A stretch of 64,000 nucleotides of DNA, from the NCBI GenBank assembly GCA_943735955.1, contig OX030961.1, forward strand, positions 1,992,483 to 2,056,482. The letters run 5' to 3'. A program made the translations under genes and the position numbers. Shown piece after piece: positions 51,301 through 61,218 of this stretch. Source of the stretch: Piscicola geometra (taxonomy: Eukaryota; Annelida; Clitellata; Hirudinida; Piscicolidae). The stretch's first letter is position 1; every line of letters begins with the position of its first letter. The notes under the pieces are model-generated. The model did not search any database and was not told where the DNA came from. It saw only the letters and a list, made by a program, of their open reading frames with translations.

Positions 51301-52692
51301 TGAATCAATACATGAATACCTGATTGGTTTATGAATGCATTTTTAGGAGCTGAATACAAATAGTGAGAAGGTCAAAAAGAAAGCGAGAAAAGAACTCAAT
51401 TAAGAGAAAAGTTGTCAAAATAACTCGGATTTCTTCACTCGAAACACAATCTGAGAGAACACACGCTAGTGTTTGTGGGTGTCATTTGAGTTCTTCGCCC
51501 TTGCCGTGCAAACAAAGCTGAAAGGTAGACAAACTGAAGCGAGAAATTAAACTTCTAAAAAACTTATTCGACCGAAAGCCTTCCAAGAAGTTTGCGCATT
51601 AGGATCTCATTTTGGTCTGCCGGTTTTAATCTTTATTCAAATCAAATATTCAACTTTGCAGACATTATTTGAATCTTTATCCATTATTTGTTTAATCCAT
51701 TTTTTGATTCATCCATTTTTAAAATTTTTATTATACTTACACTTTTCTCTGTTTTTATCTTTAACCATTTACCTACTCGTCTATAAATAAACCCACCCAC
51801 TCACCAATCATTTCATCGCCAAATCTGTTTTTCTGAAAGTTTATCCACTAAGCAATCTATATTTTTCTTAACCCACTTTTTCTTTATTCAGCTATGCGTT
51901 TGTGCATTTCTTCATCCATCCATCCGTTCTTCTATCCATCCATCCATCCATTCATCCATTCATCCATCCATCCATCCATCCATCCATCTATCCATCCATC
52001 CATCCATCCATCCATCCATCCATCCATCCATCCATCCATCCATCCATCCATCCATCCATCCATCCATCCATCCATCCATCCATCCATCCATCCATCCATC
52101 CATCCATCCATCCATCCATCCATCCATCCATCCATCCATCCATCCATCCATCCATCCATCCATCCATCCATCCATCCATCTATCCATCCATCCATCCATC
52201 CATCCATCCATCCATCCATCCATCCATCCATCCATCCATCCATCCATCCATCCATCCATCCATCCATCCATCCATCCATCCATCCATCCATCCATCCATC
52301 CATCCATCCATCCATCCATCCATCCATCCATCCATCCATCCATCTATCCATCCATCCATCCATCCATCCATCCATCCATCCATCCATCTATCCATCTATC
52401 CATCCATTCATCCATCCATCCATCCATCCATCCATCCATCCATCCATCCATCCATCCATTCATCCATTCATCCATCCATCCATTCATCCATCCATTCATC
52501 CATTCATCCATCCATCCATCCATCCATCCATCCGTATATACATTTTTCACCTGCACATATTTTGGACCAGCTGTACAAAGGCAGCCTTGTCTTCATGCAT
52601 GTTCGGATCAGTCTGCGCGTACCAGTTGTCTCCATGCACATCCACTTTATCTTCTTTTCTTCTCCTTTTGTCCCCATCAACACCCTTTCCAA

Positions 52693-52737
<45 letters not shown>

Positions 52738-55700
52738 TACTATCATCATATTCTTTGTCGTCCTCTTCGTCGTCATGGTAGTTCTTATATACAGGCAAGA
52801 GCGACAACCCCTCTAATCCGACAGTGATGGAGAGATGAGAGCTTCGATTCCAGGAAAACTGGATGGATTGCGAAGGTGCTGAGATGTAGTGCGTGGAAGA
52901 CTGCACAGCGTTGGAGTTGAGAGAGTCTACAACAACGTTTTCTGAGCAGTCTATCCGCACTTCTGTTGTGGTTCAGTGTGTGTTAGGATGCAGTGTGTCT
53001 CAGGATGCAGTGTGTGTGTGAGGGTGTGTTAGGATGGAATGTGGTGTTGTGTGGATAAAACTCAAACTAGATTTTTTTATTCAACTTGAAATATTCTTTA
53101 AAATAAAATAGTTAAATGATAAATTTTGGTTAACATAAAAAAATAACTTGATAGAAGTTTCAGTAACTGCACTGAACCTGAAAAAATTTCTAGTTTTTAA
53201 ATTTTAGAAATACTGAATATCAAATAGATTAGTAATTTTTTAATATTCTCACAAGGTTGCTTAGTTTGGTCTCGTGTGAATGAGGATAGCAAAACATTGA
53301 CTAACAAAAGGTCAATTGCATTGAATACAAAAAAGTATAAGAAAGGTTTAAAATAAAATTATTTAAACAAATAAAAACTCTGAAAACTGCGTTAAAACAA
53401 TTCAGAAAATTCCGAGTTTTAATTTCTAAACTATGGATTCTAGACTTTAATTTTTTCAACATTAGTTTTAAATCTCACAAAGGGGCGAGCACACCACCCA
53501 AAGTGACTTCCTTCTCCCCACTATACACTCGTCAAAGATATCATTTTCTTTTCCTGCTAGAGGGGCACATAACTTAGTTTTCATACTTTTTCTTCTTTAT
53601 CAAGACAATCATGAGTTGTTAGTCGCCTCCGTGGCAGGACGACGCATTATTTTTTACTGTGACGTATTTTTTTTATAGAAAATTGAATTAATTTTTCTTA
53701 CTTTTTTAATCGATTTCAGTGATTTTTGTTTAAAAACATGAATTTCATAGTTTTATTTTAGTCTTCTTCGAGCTATAATCTAAATGTTTATAAAATTGAG
53801 GATTTTCTAACAGTTTATTCTTACTTTGAAAAACAATTATTCGTAGTGAGGTTTTTTAAACCACTCTAAGCCTTCCAAAACTAATTCTTTTAAGTTGATA
53901 ATAATTTAGAAAAATAAACGCTTTTTTAAGACCCTGGTAAGCGAACTACTAATTTTACAAGTTCTGAAATGATTTTTTAATTAAACTTTAGAGTTTTGAC
54001 TTTTTATTTGTACACTATTCAATATAAAATTTATTTAATTTTTTATTATATATTTAACGTACTATAAAAACGATAAAATAATTTACTTTTTTAAATAAAT
54101 TTTAATTAGTTTTTTTATAAATTTTATTAAAATAAAATGTCTGCTTTGACGTATGTCAACGAAAAATCAAACTGTTATATCTTTTTATCTAAATAGAATT
54201 TTTTATTCTTTAAACTGATGTATAAGTATTTATTAGAAAGCTAGTATTGGTGAAAATTTTATTGTTGTGCAAACAGAATTAAGAAAAGAACTTTTTCTCA
54301 AAATTAGTATTTTGCATGAGTTATTTTTGACTTTTCGGCTCTGTAAGTGAACCTTCGTATCTTCATATGCATCATTTGAAAGAAATTTTTTCATTCTTCT
54401 TCGAAAAAGAGTTCAAACTCATTTTTACTTCATGTTTTATCTCATCTAATTTTTTCAACCTTTCTAGTAGGGTCTTTCTAGTCCCTCACTTACCCAACAA
54501 TATGGCCTATCGTCTGATTTTCCATACATTATTGTTTTGATATTTATGATTTCAGCTCTACAAAAAGTTTTTGTTTTTCTATTTATAAAAAAATTGAATT
54601 TAGTTTTCATCAAAATAATTTAATTTAGTTTGGAAACGAGATTGAATTTCTTCAGTAATTGGAAAACACGGTCTGGCTAACAAGGTTTTCAAAATAATTT
54701 TTTACAATCATTCGAACAATTAATAAAATATATAAATAAAAATAAATATACAAAACAATGATCAAAGCACCAAAATTTTAATCGAAAAGGTTAGAATTGG
54801 TCAAAATTATTTTTAACTCGTCTGTTACTTGATCGGCAAAGTGTGGAAGTCCGTGGCGATGATTGCATCATGAAAATATGGATGCGATCCAAACGAACAT
54901 TGAAACAAACTTTAAAGTTTTTTTTACATCGATGAATAAAAAGGGTGTAAAAAATTACATTTTATTATTAATAGTTTATCAGAAAAAATATATTTATAAA
55001 AAGTACATTTTTTACAACTTTGTTAGTTTAAATAAATTACCATATCTTTTAACCTTTTTTGTTTTCTTTTTCGTTTTTTTCTCTAAAATATAAAACCAAG
55101 TTTAAAATTGTAAGAATTTTTTTTGCGCTCTAGCACGTTTCCTCTTTTTTAGAAAAGAACGGAAACAAAACTTTTGTTCCAGAGTGGTTTTGAACAGCAT
55201 GATTAATAGCTTAAAATGAGTAAGATTAGATTAGAATTTCATTCCTACGCTTCCAACGGATCCGCACAGCGTAAGGCTTGTTTGACTTTCAGGCAATACT
55301 TTGCAAAATCTCGTATCTTCTTTCTCTTTCGCCACCTCTTGATTAATGTTCATGCTTTTTAGTATGAAATAAATTTACCTTTAATTAAAATATATGGAAC
55401 TGCAGTCATCTTAAAGCACAATTATGCCACCTTTCATTTAATTCTTTAAGCCTCAGAGGAAATACTTTTCTGTGAAATAACATTCGAAATGGGTTGCCTC
55501 ATATACCCAGAATGGCCTTTTTCAAATAGACAAACCACTTTCGAAGGGTCTTAGAGCTCGTTCGCGTCTATGCCACGCTGATAATATTTTTTTTCTATTG
55601 TATTTTTCTCCCAATACACTGATGCTTTATTAATATCGTGTAAATAAGCCGTGTGTGAGAACTTCACGATTGAATAAAATCTAAAATTATCGGAATTCAT

Positions 55701-58700
55701 TGAAAGCTTCAATTCGATTTATTAAAACTATTAAAAATAATGTTGAGAATATTCTAATTTTGAAAATGTCTAAAAAGTAAAGATTTTAAGAATTTTGAAA
55801 ATTAAGTGTAAACCTAAAGTACAAGCTGATAAACTGTACTTTCTTTTCGAGATCTTTGAAAGTTCAATTATAATAATCAGTGCAATTCAGTACTTCAATA
55901 AAAAGTCTTTTGTTTGCTTGAATGGAAACTGAAGAAACATGGAAAGTTTAATGACTCACTCTTGCGTCGCTTGGCTTGTGGATACGTGTGGAGGCGATGG
56001 TGCAAATCTGGAAAGAAGGAGCGATGAAGATGATTTTGATGACGGTGATTAAAAATATTGTATCGATCATAATGATAAAATGGCTATAGACTATCTGGTC
56101 CTATAGTCCTTTTATCTTCTTGATTCTTGTAGTGATGATTATATCGGGGATAAAGGAGCTGTAGTCAGTGCTGTGCCAGATCGTAACAATTTTGAAACAG
56201 TGAACTGTTTTTTTACAAAGACAAGTTTGGGTTTTTTCCAAAGCAACAACAATTCTTATTCACCACTTTAATGATCTCACTGAGTTCTGAAGCCAAAAAC
56301 CACAGATAAACAATTGTCTAGCCTGTCTAGTCAAAGAAGTTATGAAACCTTCCTATTTCTAGTTGTTCTAGTGGTGTTTTCCTGCTTGGATGTGCATTTG
56401 GTGTCAGAAGCAGCAGTTGAGCACTTGGAGTAAGTCTATAATTTAATTTTTAGTATGCAGCCTCTTCTCAAGACGGTTTCAGATAGGCAAAAGAGAAACG
56501 AAGACATTGTTGAAGAATCCTTATCTATGGGGTACCCAATCAGTGAGCAGGCTTCTGATATCGATGACACTCTTGTTCACAACCTTGAAATGGAGAAGCA
56601 GTGTGGTAAGGTGAACCATAGACTAAAGAAACTAGTAAATTGAATGCAGTCAGTAGATCCATCATCCTATAAAAGAGCCAGCGGTTCAGAGATGGACAGA
56701 TCTCGTTTTTCGGAAGCTTCAAAGCAACAGGTCAAGCATAAAAACAGTGAAAACTTTGCCAGAGTAAAATAAATAAAGGTAAATTTTTATTGGGAAGGGT
56801 TATTTTTGACATAAAAAAGTAATTTTTGTGTTAAAATTATTGCATTGTTATTGATAATCATGTCCTAAGTGGACGTTTTTAACTTTTCAAATCGATGATT
56901 ACGCTTCACCCTAATACTGACGTTTTTTTAATTGAAACATGTTTCAAAAACTATGAATATTTTGAATGCAATTTGTTTGTTATATAAATAAAATACAAGT
57001 GATTCCTTCTCATATATTATGAATGTAAGAATGGCGTTCGTGGTTAGCTGTTCGATCAAATCTCGGAACTTTTAATGGAACTTTTGTTTCAGGCTTCTGG
57101 AACTGGAACTAAAAATGGAAATAAGCATGGCATCAATTTTGGAACTGGAACTTTGTAAAGTTTGAGCTGAAAATTTTCCTAACACTGTAGTGTCGATTAA
57201 TCGGGAAAAATAAGTGACAAAAAAACAAAAACCATAAACATTTGAAAAAGTGTAATTAAGTTGAATTTCCATGATCTCATGACACCTTTCATTGGCATAG
57301 TTCTTGCGGTAAAATTATATTTAAATTTCGAAGAATTTCTAGACGGGTAGTTAAAAATTATGGCTCAAGGAAAAGGATTTTAGTGGTCAAAAGATGTTCA
57401 ATAAACAAAGGTTCAAAAGGAGGGCTGTCAGTGAGACTGGTAAACAAAAAAGAAATAAATGAAGAGAGAATGATGAGAAATGAGGATCATAGAATGTAGG
57501 GGCGGCGATCTGTTGCAAATCTTGGGGGAACCTTACTTAGAATAGACGGCAATCTTGGGGGGTTCTGGGATCCAAACAAGTGGAGTAGACTCGTTTACTA
57601 CCAAAAAGTGGTAGGGTGTGAACCCCAAGACCCCCCAGGATCGTCGCCCATAATAGAATGTCGTGCAAACAAAAAAGTTGGAAAACTGGAAAATGAGAAA
57701 AAATTAGAGCTGTGCTTCAATCTAAGTTAACTTTCGATTAAAGCTTTAATCAATTAACGCCAGTTGAAAATTGTAACGCATAAAAAAAATCAACGCCTTT
57801 CTTATCATTTATGAATTTAATTTTTTTTTTCAAATGTGGATAACTTTTATAATTAAATTTTGATAAATTTTATATTCCATTTGTGAAATTTGTTTCCAAA
57901 TACTATTTTATACTAATGTCAAATATGCTTTAAAAAATTGAGTTAAATACGATTAACGCAAGATTAAAACTTTTAATGGAACGATTAACGGTGATTAAAA
58001 TTTTTAATTTTGGAAAAGCTCTAAAAATGATTAAAGTGCCGATGGTTAGAAATGTTCAAATAATGGTGAAAAGTTGTTGAAATCAATGCTCCCAGGTGAT
58101 TGCAAAAGTTTTAATATAGCTCCATAAAACTTCAAATTTATACAGAAGTCAAGATGTTACTTCAGATGTTACTGCAAGTTGGCAGAATAAACTTAGCTTG
58201 AACAAACATCGTTGGCATTCACCAATGGTGAAAAATTTTATGATTTCTAATGGATGGACGTTTGAAGGAGTTTCAAACACAAGACTCTACAAATCCTGTC
58301 ATATATTTTGTTATTATAAAAAAATCACATTATTCTAAATATTGTTTGATTTTTCAAGGAAAAATTGATCTATAAAACTGTTTTCAGTTTTTATTTGTTG
58401 AGTAAAACCATTTACCACCATGAAACCTCATATTGAGACGTTCTTTTTTATATTCAAACTTCATATTTCCAATTAGTGCGCTTTATAGATTGAATTTCTG
58501 TACAAACCAACCAAAGTTCACCACCTATGACAAGCTGCTAGCACCTGAAAATTAAATGATTACAGCATCTCTATAGATTTAACTTTTCAATTTATCACTT
58601 TGATTAAGTTTTTAAATTTCAATTACCAGTTGCAATGATTTAGAACACATTTAATACAAATTTTTTTACAAAATAATAATGGCTTCAAGTAGTTTTTAGA

Positions 58701-61218
58701 AGTATGTAGTGCTTTTTTCATTGACAGTGGGAATAATTGCTTTTAGTTACTTTCTTAGATGCCAATGCGGTGCGATCATAATGGATTGAGTGCTCTTCGG
58801 ATTACTGCATTTTATTTTCAACGTATCAAAACATAATTCCAATCACCTGCTTCTCCATTTATTTCCAAGAAGACAATATTACGAAATTCACAATTTCAAT
58901 AAAAACAAACTTCACAAAGCTTTGGAAATCATTTGAAAACAATTCATTGAAAAAATGTATATTATTATAACATCTTTTTCAATTTCACGGTCTACATTAA
59001 ATAACGGAAAGTGAACGAATATAAGTACTCAACAAAAAAGCGTTTTTTTCAGAGGCGGTGATCTGCTGCAACTCTTGGGGGGGAGGGTCCTACTCAGCAT
59101 AGACGGAAATCTTGGGGGAGGGAGGGAGGGGTTCCTGGGGTTCAAACCATTGAAATGGATCCCTTCACTACCAAAAAGGGGTTGGGTCTGGACCCCATGA
59201 CCCCCCAGGATCACCGCCCATGGTTCTTTTATTTACATTTTAATTAATAAATTTGTTCTTTCTTTATTCTTTATGACATTTAGACATAATATAATTAGTT
59301 AATAAAACATAATGGAATATGTTTCAATGTAATACAAATTTTCGCGATATTTGTGAGTTCACTTTCTCCTATATACTTGAAATCTTTTATATAATTAAAA
59401 CTGGCGTTCGAAATTTCGATGAAATTTTTAAATATTTCTGTGAGATAATGTTCAGACACCATAAGGGTTCGAAAACTTTAGTGTGTTTCAGGCCATTAGT
59501 TCATTCATACATTTCAAAAACTAAACCTTTTTAAGTGGTTCTCATGACGAACAATAACAATACTCTTGACTGAATTTCTATAATATTATGACTAATTTAG
59601 TTTGGCTGAGAATAGAAAAACTAATGAGCAAAGAACTTCTATATTTATTTATTTATTTTTAATTAGTTGATAAAATATCTCTATTTTTATTTATTTGAAA
59701 ATAACTATTTAAAAGTGGGCCAATACATTGGTATTTTACGGCAAAAGTTCATTTGTATTGTTGAAAAAGTTCAGCCCCAAACATAATTTAAGTATGCATA
59801 ATATAACTTCAAACAAAATTGTTTAATTGAATTCTGCACACTAAAGTTCAATGAACCTTTATATAGAAATAATGAATAAAGCAAAAAACGTATCATTATG
59901 GCTAAAACGTTCGCCCACAAGCACACTTTGAGCTGCCATAATGTTTAAACTAACGAAACTAAATGTGTATTTGTGGTGAAGTTATGCAACAATAACAATG
60001 AACATTGGCTGTTTTTACTATATAAATATTCATAAAATTTTGATAAAGTAAATTTAATTATACAAGATTTTTTATGCAAGTTGCACACACATTATAGCAA
60101 AAGAAATTGTGAGATGATTGTTTTTTATACTTTTTTGCTTTTTTTTCAATAAAAAATCATCAAGTGATAATACACCCTATAAATATTTTTCGCAAGTCAT
60201 GTGCCTAATTCCTTTGAGACTCAGTCTCTGCTGGATGCTTCTTATTGAAACACTATTGCTTAATATATGCTCTATTCTCGACTCCAAAGTTGCCAATTTC
60301 AACACTTCTTTGTTTTCATTTTTCTCGAAAGAATCCGCTTATTTTATTGTCTCTCAACAATCAGCGAAGGGCTTCCATGCTGATGTCAACACATACGGAT
60401 TAACTTGTTTGCTGCCAACAACTTTAGTGGCGTGTTCTTTGAACATTTCAGAGTCAACATGAACAACTTATAAATATCAGAACTTCTAATTTACCTCTTG
60501 GCTCTTGTCTTCCGTTGGTTTCACAAATTTGCGTGGTTTGTATCCTTATCAAAAGATTTCATTTTTTTAATGGTTAGATCAACTTAATAAATTTTCGAAC
60601 TGTTTTAATTTATATTAGTCTAATTTTTTTTTCATTTCAATGAAAATATCTTTGAAAATAGATTATTCATTTCAAAATTGTAATAAAGATTTATCTTACG
60701 GGTCTTATCTAAATTTTCATATTTAATGTGTTAAAACAAAAAAATTATTTTAAAGGTTATACTTTTCACAAAAATTGTAAAGATTTAAATAATCAAAAAA
60801 TATCGGAAATTATCATCCTTATATAAAAACGTAGAGCACGCAAGGTGATTGTCTTGAATATTATGGAAAGAGACAGAGAACTGTAATTAGGCTTCTCAGA
60901 ACAACAATTACTTTTTATCATTTTTATAATAGTTGCGATGATGAAGGAAATGCTAAGAAGACGACAAAAATGTTAGTGTTGATGAAGATGGTTATAATGC
61001 ATGTAGAACATGGTGATAGTGACGATGGATTCTGAGAATGATTTAACATTTTAAACATGACGCGTCTTCGATTATTGAAGAGTTGTCAATAAAAGATTGA
61101 AAACCTTAGATTTATGATTACCGTTTTGCAGATCGAGACAGGCATCGTCGCAATGCTCCGAGTGCTTCAAGGCGATCGCAAGGTGAGGGACGACTGCCAC
61201 GATGACGAATGCAAACAT
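38824..61218 (-). CDS. Gene 1: unknown secreted cysteine-rich protein, 15-exon model
   Basis: Spliced model, about 1184 aa. Exons, in order of transcription: 61218-61122, 56007-55960, 52962-52793, 51533-51439, 50817-50584, 47648-47564, 47508-47194, 45701-45518, 44988-44899, 44603-44341, 44012-42650, 42434-42072, 39732-39689, 39252-39214, 38988-38824. Every junction agrees in phase and the summed length is a multiple of three. Most acceptors have a pyrimidine tract plus cag or tag. Layout: ATG with a hydrophobic leader, a cysteine-containing N-terminal half, a dense Cys cluster (exons 8-9), a beta-rich exon 10, then a long charged disordered region (exon 11). No clear membrane span was seen. 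Weakest points are the 55-nt intron between exons 6 and 7, the exon 12 donor (GTTAAA; if unused, the protein stops in-frame at 42067) and the last acceptor. I do not recognise the family. A decayed collinear copy lies at 7537-21023, which independently marks many of these exons. Confidence 0.66.
39768..39938. repeat. Dispersed repeat pair, member 1 (SINE-like)
   Basis: Shares a body with 40826-41005. Common parts are CTCCTAAATGCCAAGAAATC, CTTTATGTAGG, CATCGCATAGATAAAATGC and an A-rich AAATAAATAATTT stretch. It is inserted next to gene 1 exon 13 and is absent from the paralog at 8.9 kb. Confidence 0.6.
40735..41005. repeat. Dispersed repeat pair, member 2 (SINE-like)
   Basis: Same body as 39768-39938. 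It also has a flanking tRNA-like part on the minus strand that includes GGGTTCGATTTCTACGC (B-box-like) and AGCAGTGGTAGCC (A-box-like). The body lies on the 5' side of the tRNA-like part, which is unusual for a simple SINE and may mean a composite. Confidence 0.5.
41022..41437 (+). pseudogene. Non-LTR retrotransposon reverse transcriptase fragment
   Basis: Encodes the fingers region of a non-LTR reverse transcriptase: [39 protein letters not shown] and [17 protein letters not shown]. The upstream part ([20 protein letters not shown]) is one base out of frame at the CGGGGGCC run near 41081-41088. The fragment stops before the catalytic Asp-Asp motif, so it is dead. It lies in gene 1 intron 12, antisense to the gene. 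Confidence 0.85.
42072..44012 (-). CDS. Gene 1 exons 11 and 12: long charged low-complexity region
   Basis: Exon 11 (44012-42650) is open for 454 codons. It begins after acceptor tctatcacag in the phase that exon 10 requires. It is Lys-rich at first, then has a folded-looking stretch near 43460-43560 ([20 protein letters not shown]), then a His/Thr/Asn repeat-like part, an Asn run and a long Asp/Glu tract around 42740-42850. It leaves in phase 1 at donor GTAATT. Exon 12 (42434-42072) follows acceptor catcttcctcag and is Ser/Pro/His/Asn-rich. Such composition suggests disorder rather than a catalytic domain. The Asp tract is encoded by GAT/GAC triplets and probably changes length readily. Confidence 0.65.
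44341..45701 (-). CDS. Gene 1 exons 8-10: cysteine cluster and beta-rich exon
   Basis: Exon 8 (45701-45518) follows a strong acceptor (ctctcttgcaccacag) and carries five Cys, ending in a C-x2-C-x3-C pattern. Exon 9 (44988-44899, 90 nt) adds seven Cys, including CCKSAC and CKSSCLQC. Exon 10 (44603-44341) encodes alternating hydrophobic and polar residues with a [12 protein letters not shown] motif, typical of a beta sandwich, and ends GCTGAG before the donor GTATTT. Junction phases are 1 then 1 and rebuild Asp and Val codons. The spacing recalls extracellular disulphide-rich modules, but I cannot name the fold. The intron after exon 8 opens directly into the ACT/AGT triplet repeat at 45215-45520. 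Confidence 0.75.
45215..45520. repeat. ACT trinucleotide repeat touching a splice donor
   Basis: Pure (ACT)n from about 45220 to 45304, then interrupted units with ACC. On the minus strand it begins at the gene 1 exon 8 donor, so intron 8 starts inside the repeat. Confidence 0.95.
45796..45993 (+). repeat. tRNA-derived SINE, copy 4, inside gene 1 intron 7
   Basis: The most complete copy. It has the head GGTGAGCGGGTTGGCTTAAA, a B-box-like GGTCGCCAGTTAAAATC, the palindrome CACGACTTATGTCGTG, then GTGCCTTGGCGCATAATG and a TTATTATTTTTATT tail. It is antisense to gene 1. Confidence 0.8.
47194..47648 (-). CDS. Gene 1 exons 6 and 7
   Basis: Exon 6 (47648-47564) encodes a Cys-containing stretch ([16 protein letters not shown]). 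Exon 7 (47508-47194) has 105 open codons, with a helical hydrophobic segment followed by a basic region ending in a CCC triplet and an acidic/basic patch. Exon 7 ends at CTCTG followed by the donor GTATGT. The intron between them would be only 55 nt and starts GTTTGC, so a different joint is possible. Reading through is not, because the frame reaches a TAA. The paralog at 10956-11581 retains both exons, but with a TGA inside exon 6 and an extra C in exon 7. Confidence 0.6.
48426..49858 (-). mobile_element. pogo-like transposon remnant with GTCGGGTAATATGGGA ends
   Basis: Imperfect inverted ends (AAAAGTCGGGTATTATGGAA at left, CCCATATTACCCGA at right) are flanked by TA. The right end holds several tandem copies of CCCATATTACCCGACT. 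On the minus strand, 48963-48884 encodes [12 protein letters not shown], the zinc-knuckle pattern seen near the C-terminus of pogo/Tigger-type transposases. It is preceded by an acidic Ser/Asp stretch (49108-49030). Otherwise degenerate. Confidence 0.6.
51911..52533. repeat. CATC tetranucleotide repeat, about 620 bp
   Basis: Almost pure (CATC)n with scattered TATC and TTCATC variants, in intron 3 of gene 1. It sits at the position matching the 12-bp array of the pseudogene. Confidence 0.97.
52692..52740. repeat. ATC trinucleotide repeat
   Basis: About 16 ATC units just downstream of the gene 1 exon 3 donor, on the intron side. Confidence 0.9.
53060..55959. other. Gene 1 intron 2, mostly featureless
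   Basis: A+T-rich, with no exon in compatible phase found. A stretch of G/T-rich repeats (TGTGTTAGGATGCAGTG) lies just upstream of exon 3 at 52975-53045. Confidence 0.4.
56210..56910 (+). repeat. Degraded coding repeat, copy 2
   Basis: Matches 17300-17660, with several stops in the frame that is open there. Similarity resumes at 56855-56915 (ATAATCATGTCCTAAG and ATCGATGATTACGCTTC) after a unique stretch that has its own 62-codon ORF (56455-56643). Orientation is the same. It lies in gene 1 intron 1, as copy 1 lies in the matching part of the pseudogene. Confidence 0.4.
57497..57652. mobile_element. hAT-like MITE with GGGCGGCGATC ends, copy 1
   Basis: 156 bp with inverted ends TAGGGGCGGCGATC and GATCGTCGCCCATA. 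A perfect 8-bp direct repeat ATAGAATG flanks it at 57489-57496 and 57653-57660. The interior is G/C-rich, with runs of G and C near both ends. It is unrelated to the TAGAGCTGT family next to it. Confidence 0.8.
57705..58023. mobile_element. Internally deleted relative of the hAT family (MITE)
   Basis: 319 bp, beginning TAGAGCTGTGCTT and ending GGAAAAGCTCTA. Both terminal regions share the TTAATCG-type subterminal repeats of the element at 35939-37024, in the same arrangement. The flanking octamers (gaaaaaat and aaaatgat) match only in part, so the target duplication has eroded. Confidence 0.7.
59050..59222. mobile_element. hAT-like MITE with GGGCGGCGATC ends, copy 2
   Basis: 173 bp, begins CAGAGGCGGTGATC and ends GATCACCGCCCATG, and is clearly related along its length to 57497-57652. 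The flanking octamers GTTTTTTT (59042-59049) and GTTCTTTT (59223-59230) differ at one base, as expected of an older 8-bp target duplication. Confidence 0.75.
59223..61121. other. Gene 1 intron 1, left of exon 1
   Basis: A+T-rich. A plus-strand ORF (60118-60462, 114 codons) has protein-like composition in its second half ([20 protein letters not shown]) but no splice or start support. Its function is unknown and it is not called as a gene. Confidence 0.35.
61122..61218 (-). CDS. Gene 1 exon 1: start codon and signal peptide
   Basis: The ATG begins at 61218 and is followed by a hydrophobic run ([16 protein letters not shown]), then a short polar stretch with two Cys (HCDDAC). The exon ends at AAAACG followed by the donor GTAATC, in phase 1. 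The paralogous exon at 20927-21023 differs at only two positions, and both changes are silent in this frame (CAT/CAC and GAC/GAT). This is the best evidence for the frame. Similarity between the two copies stops just upstream of the ATG, so the upstream sequence has diverged or the duplication breakpoint lies close by. An in-frame ATG further upstream (61356) would remove the N-terminal position of the leader, and I prefer 61218. Confidence 0.7.

Noticed and set aside
51894..52816. 300-codon open frames across the CATC repeat
   Set aside because: Pure tetranucleotide artefact. Only the end near 52793-52816, antisense to gene 1 exon 3, overlaps real coding sequence.
60118..60462. 114-codon plus-strand ORF
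   Set aside because: The first third is A/T-driven low complexity, no splice context was found, and there is no duplicate to support it. Noted in the intron entry but not called.
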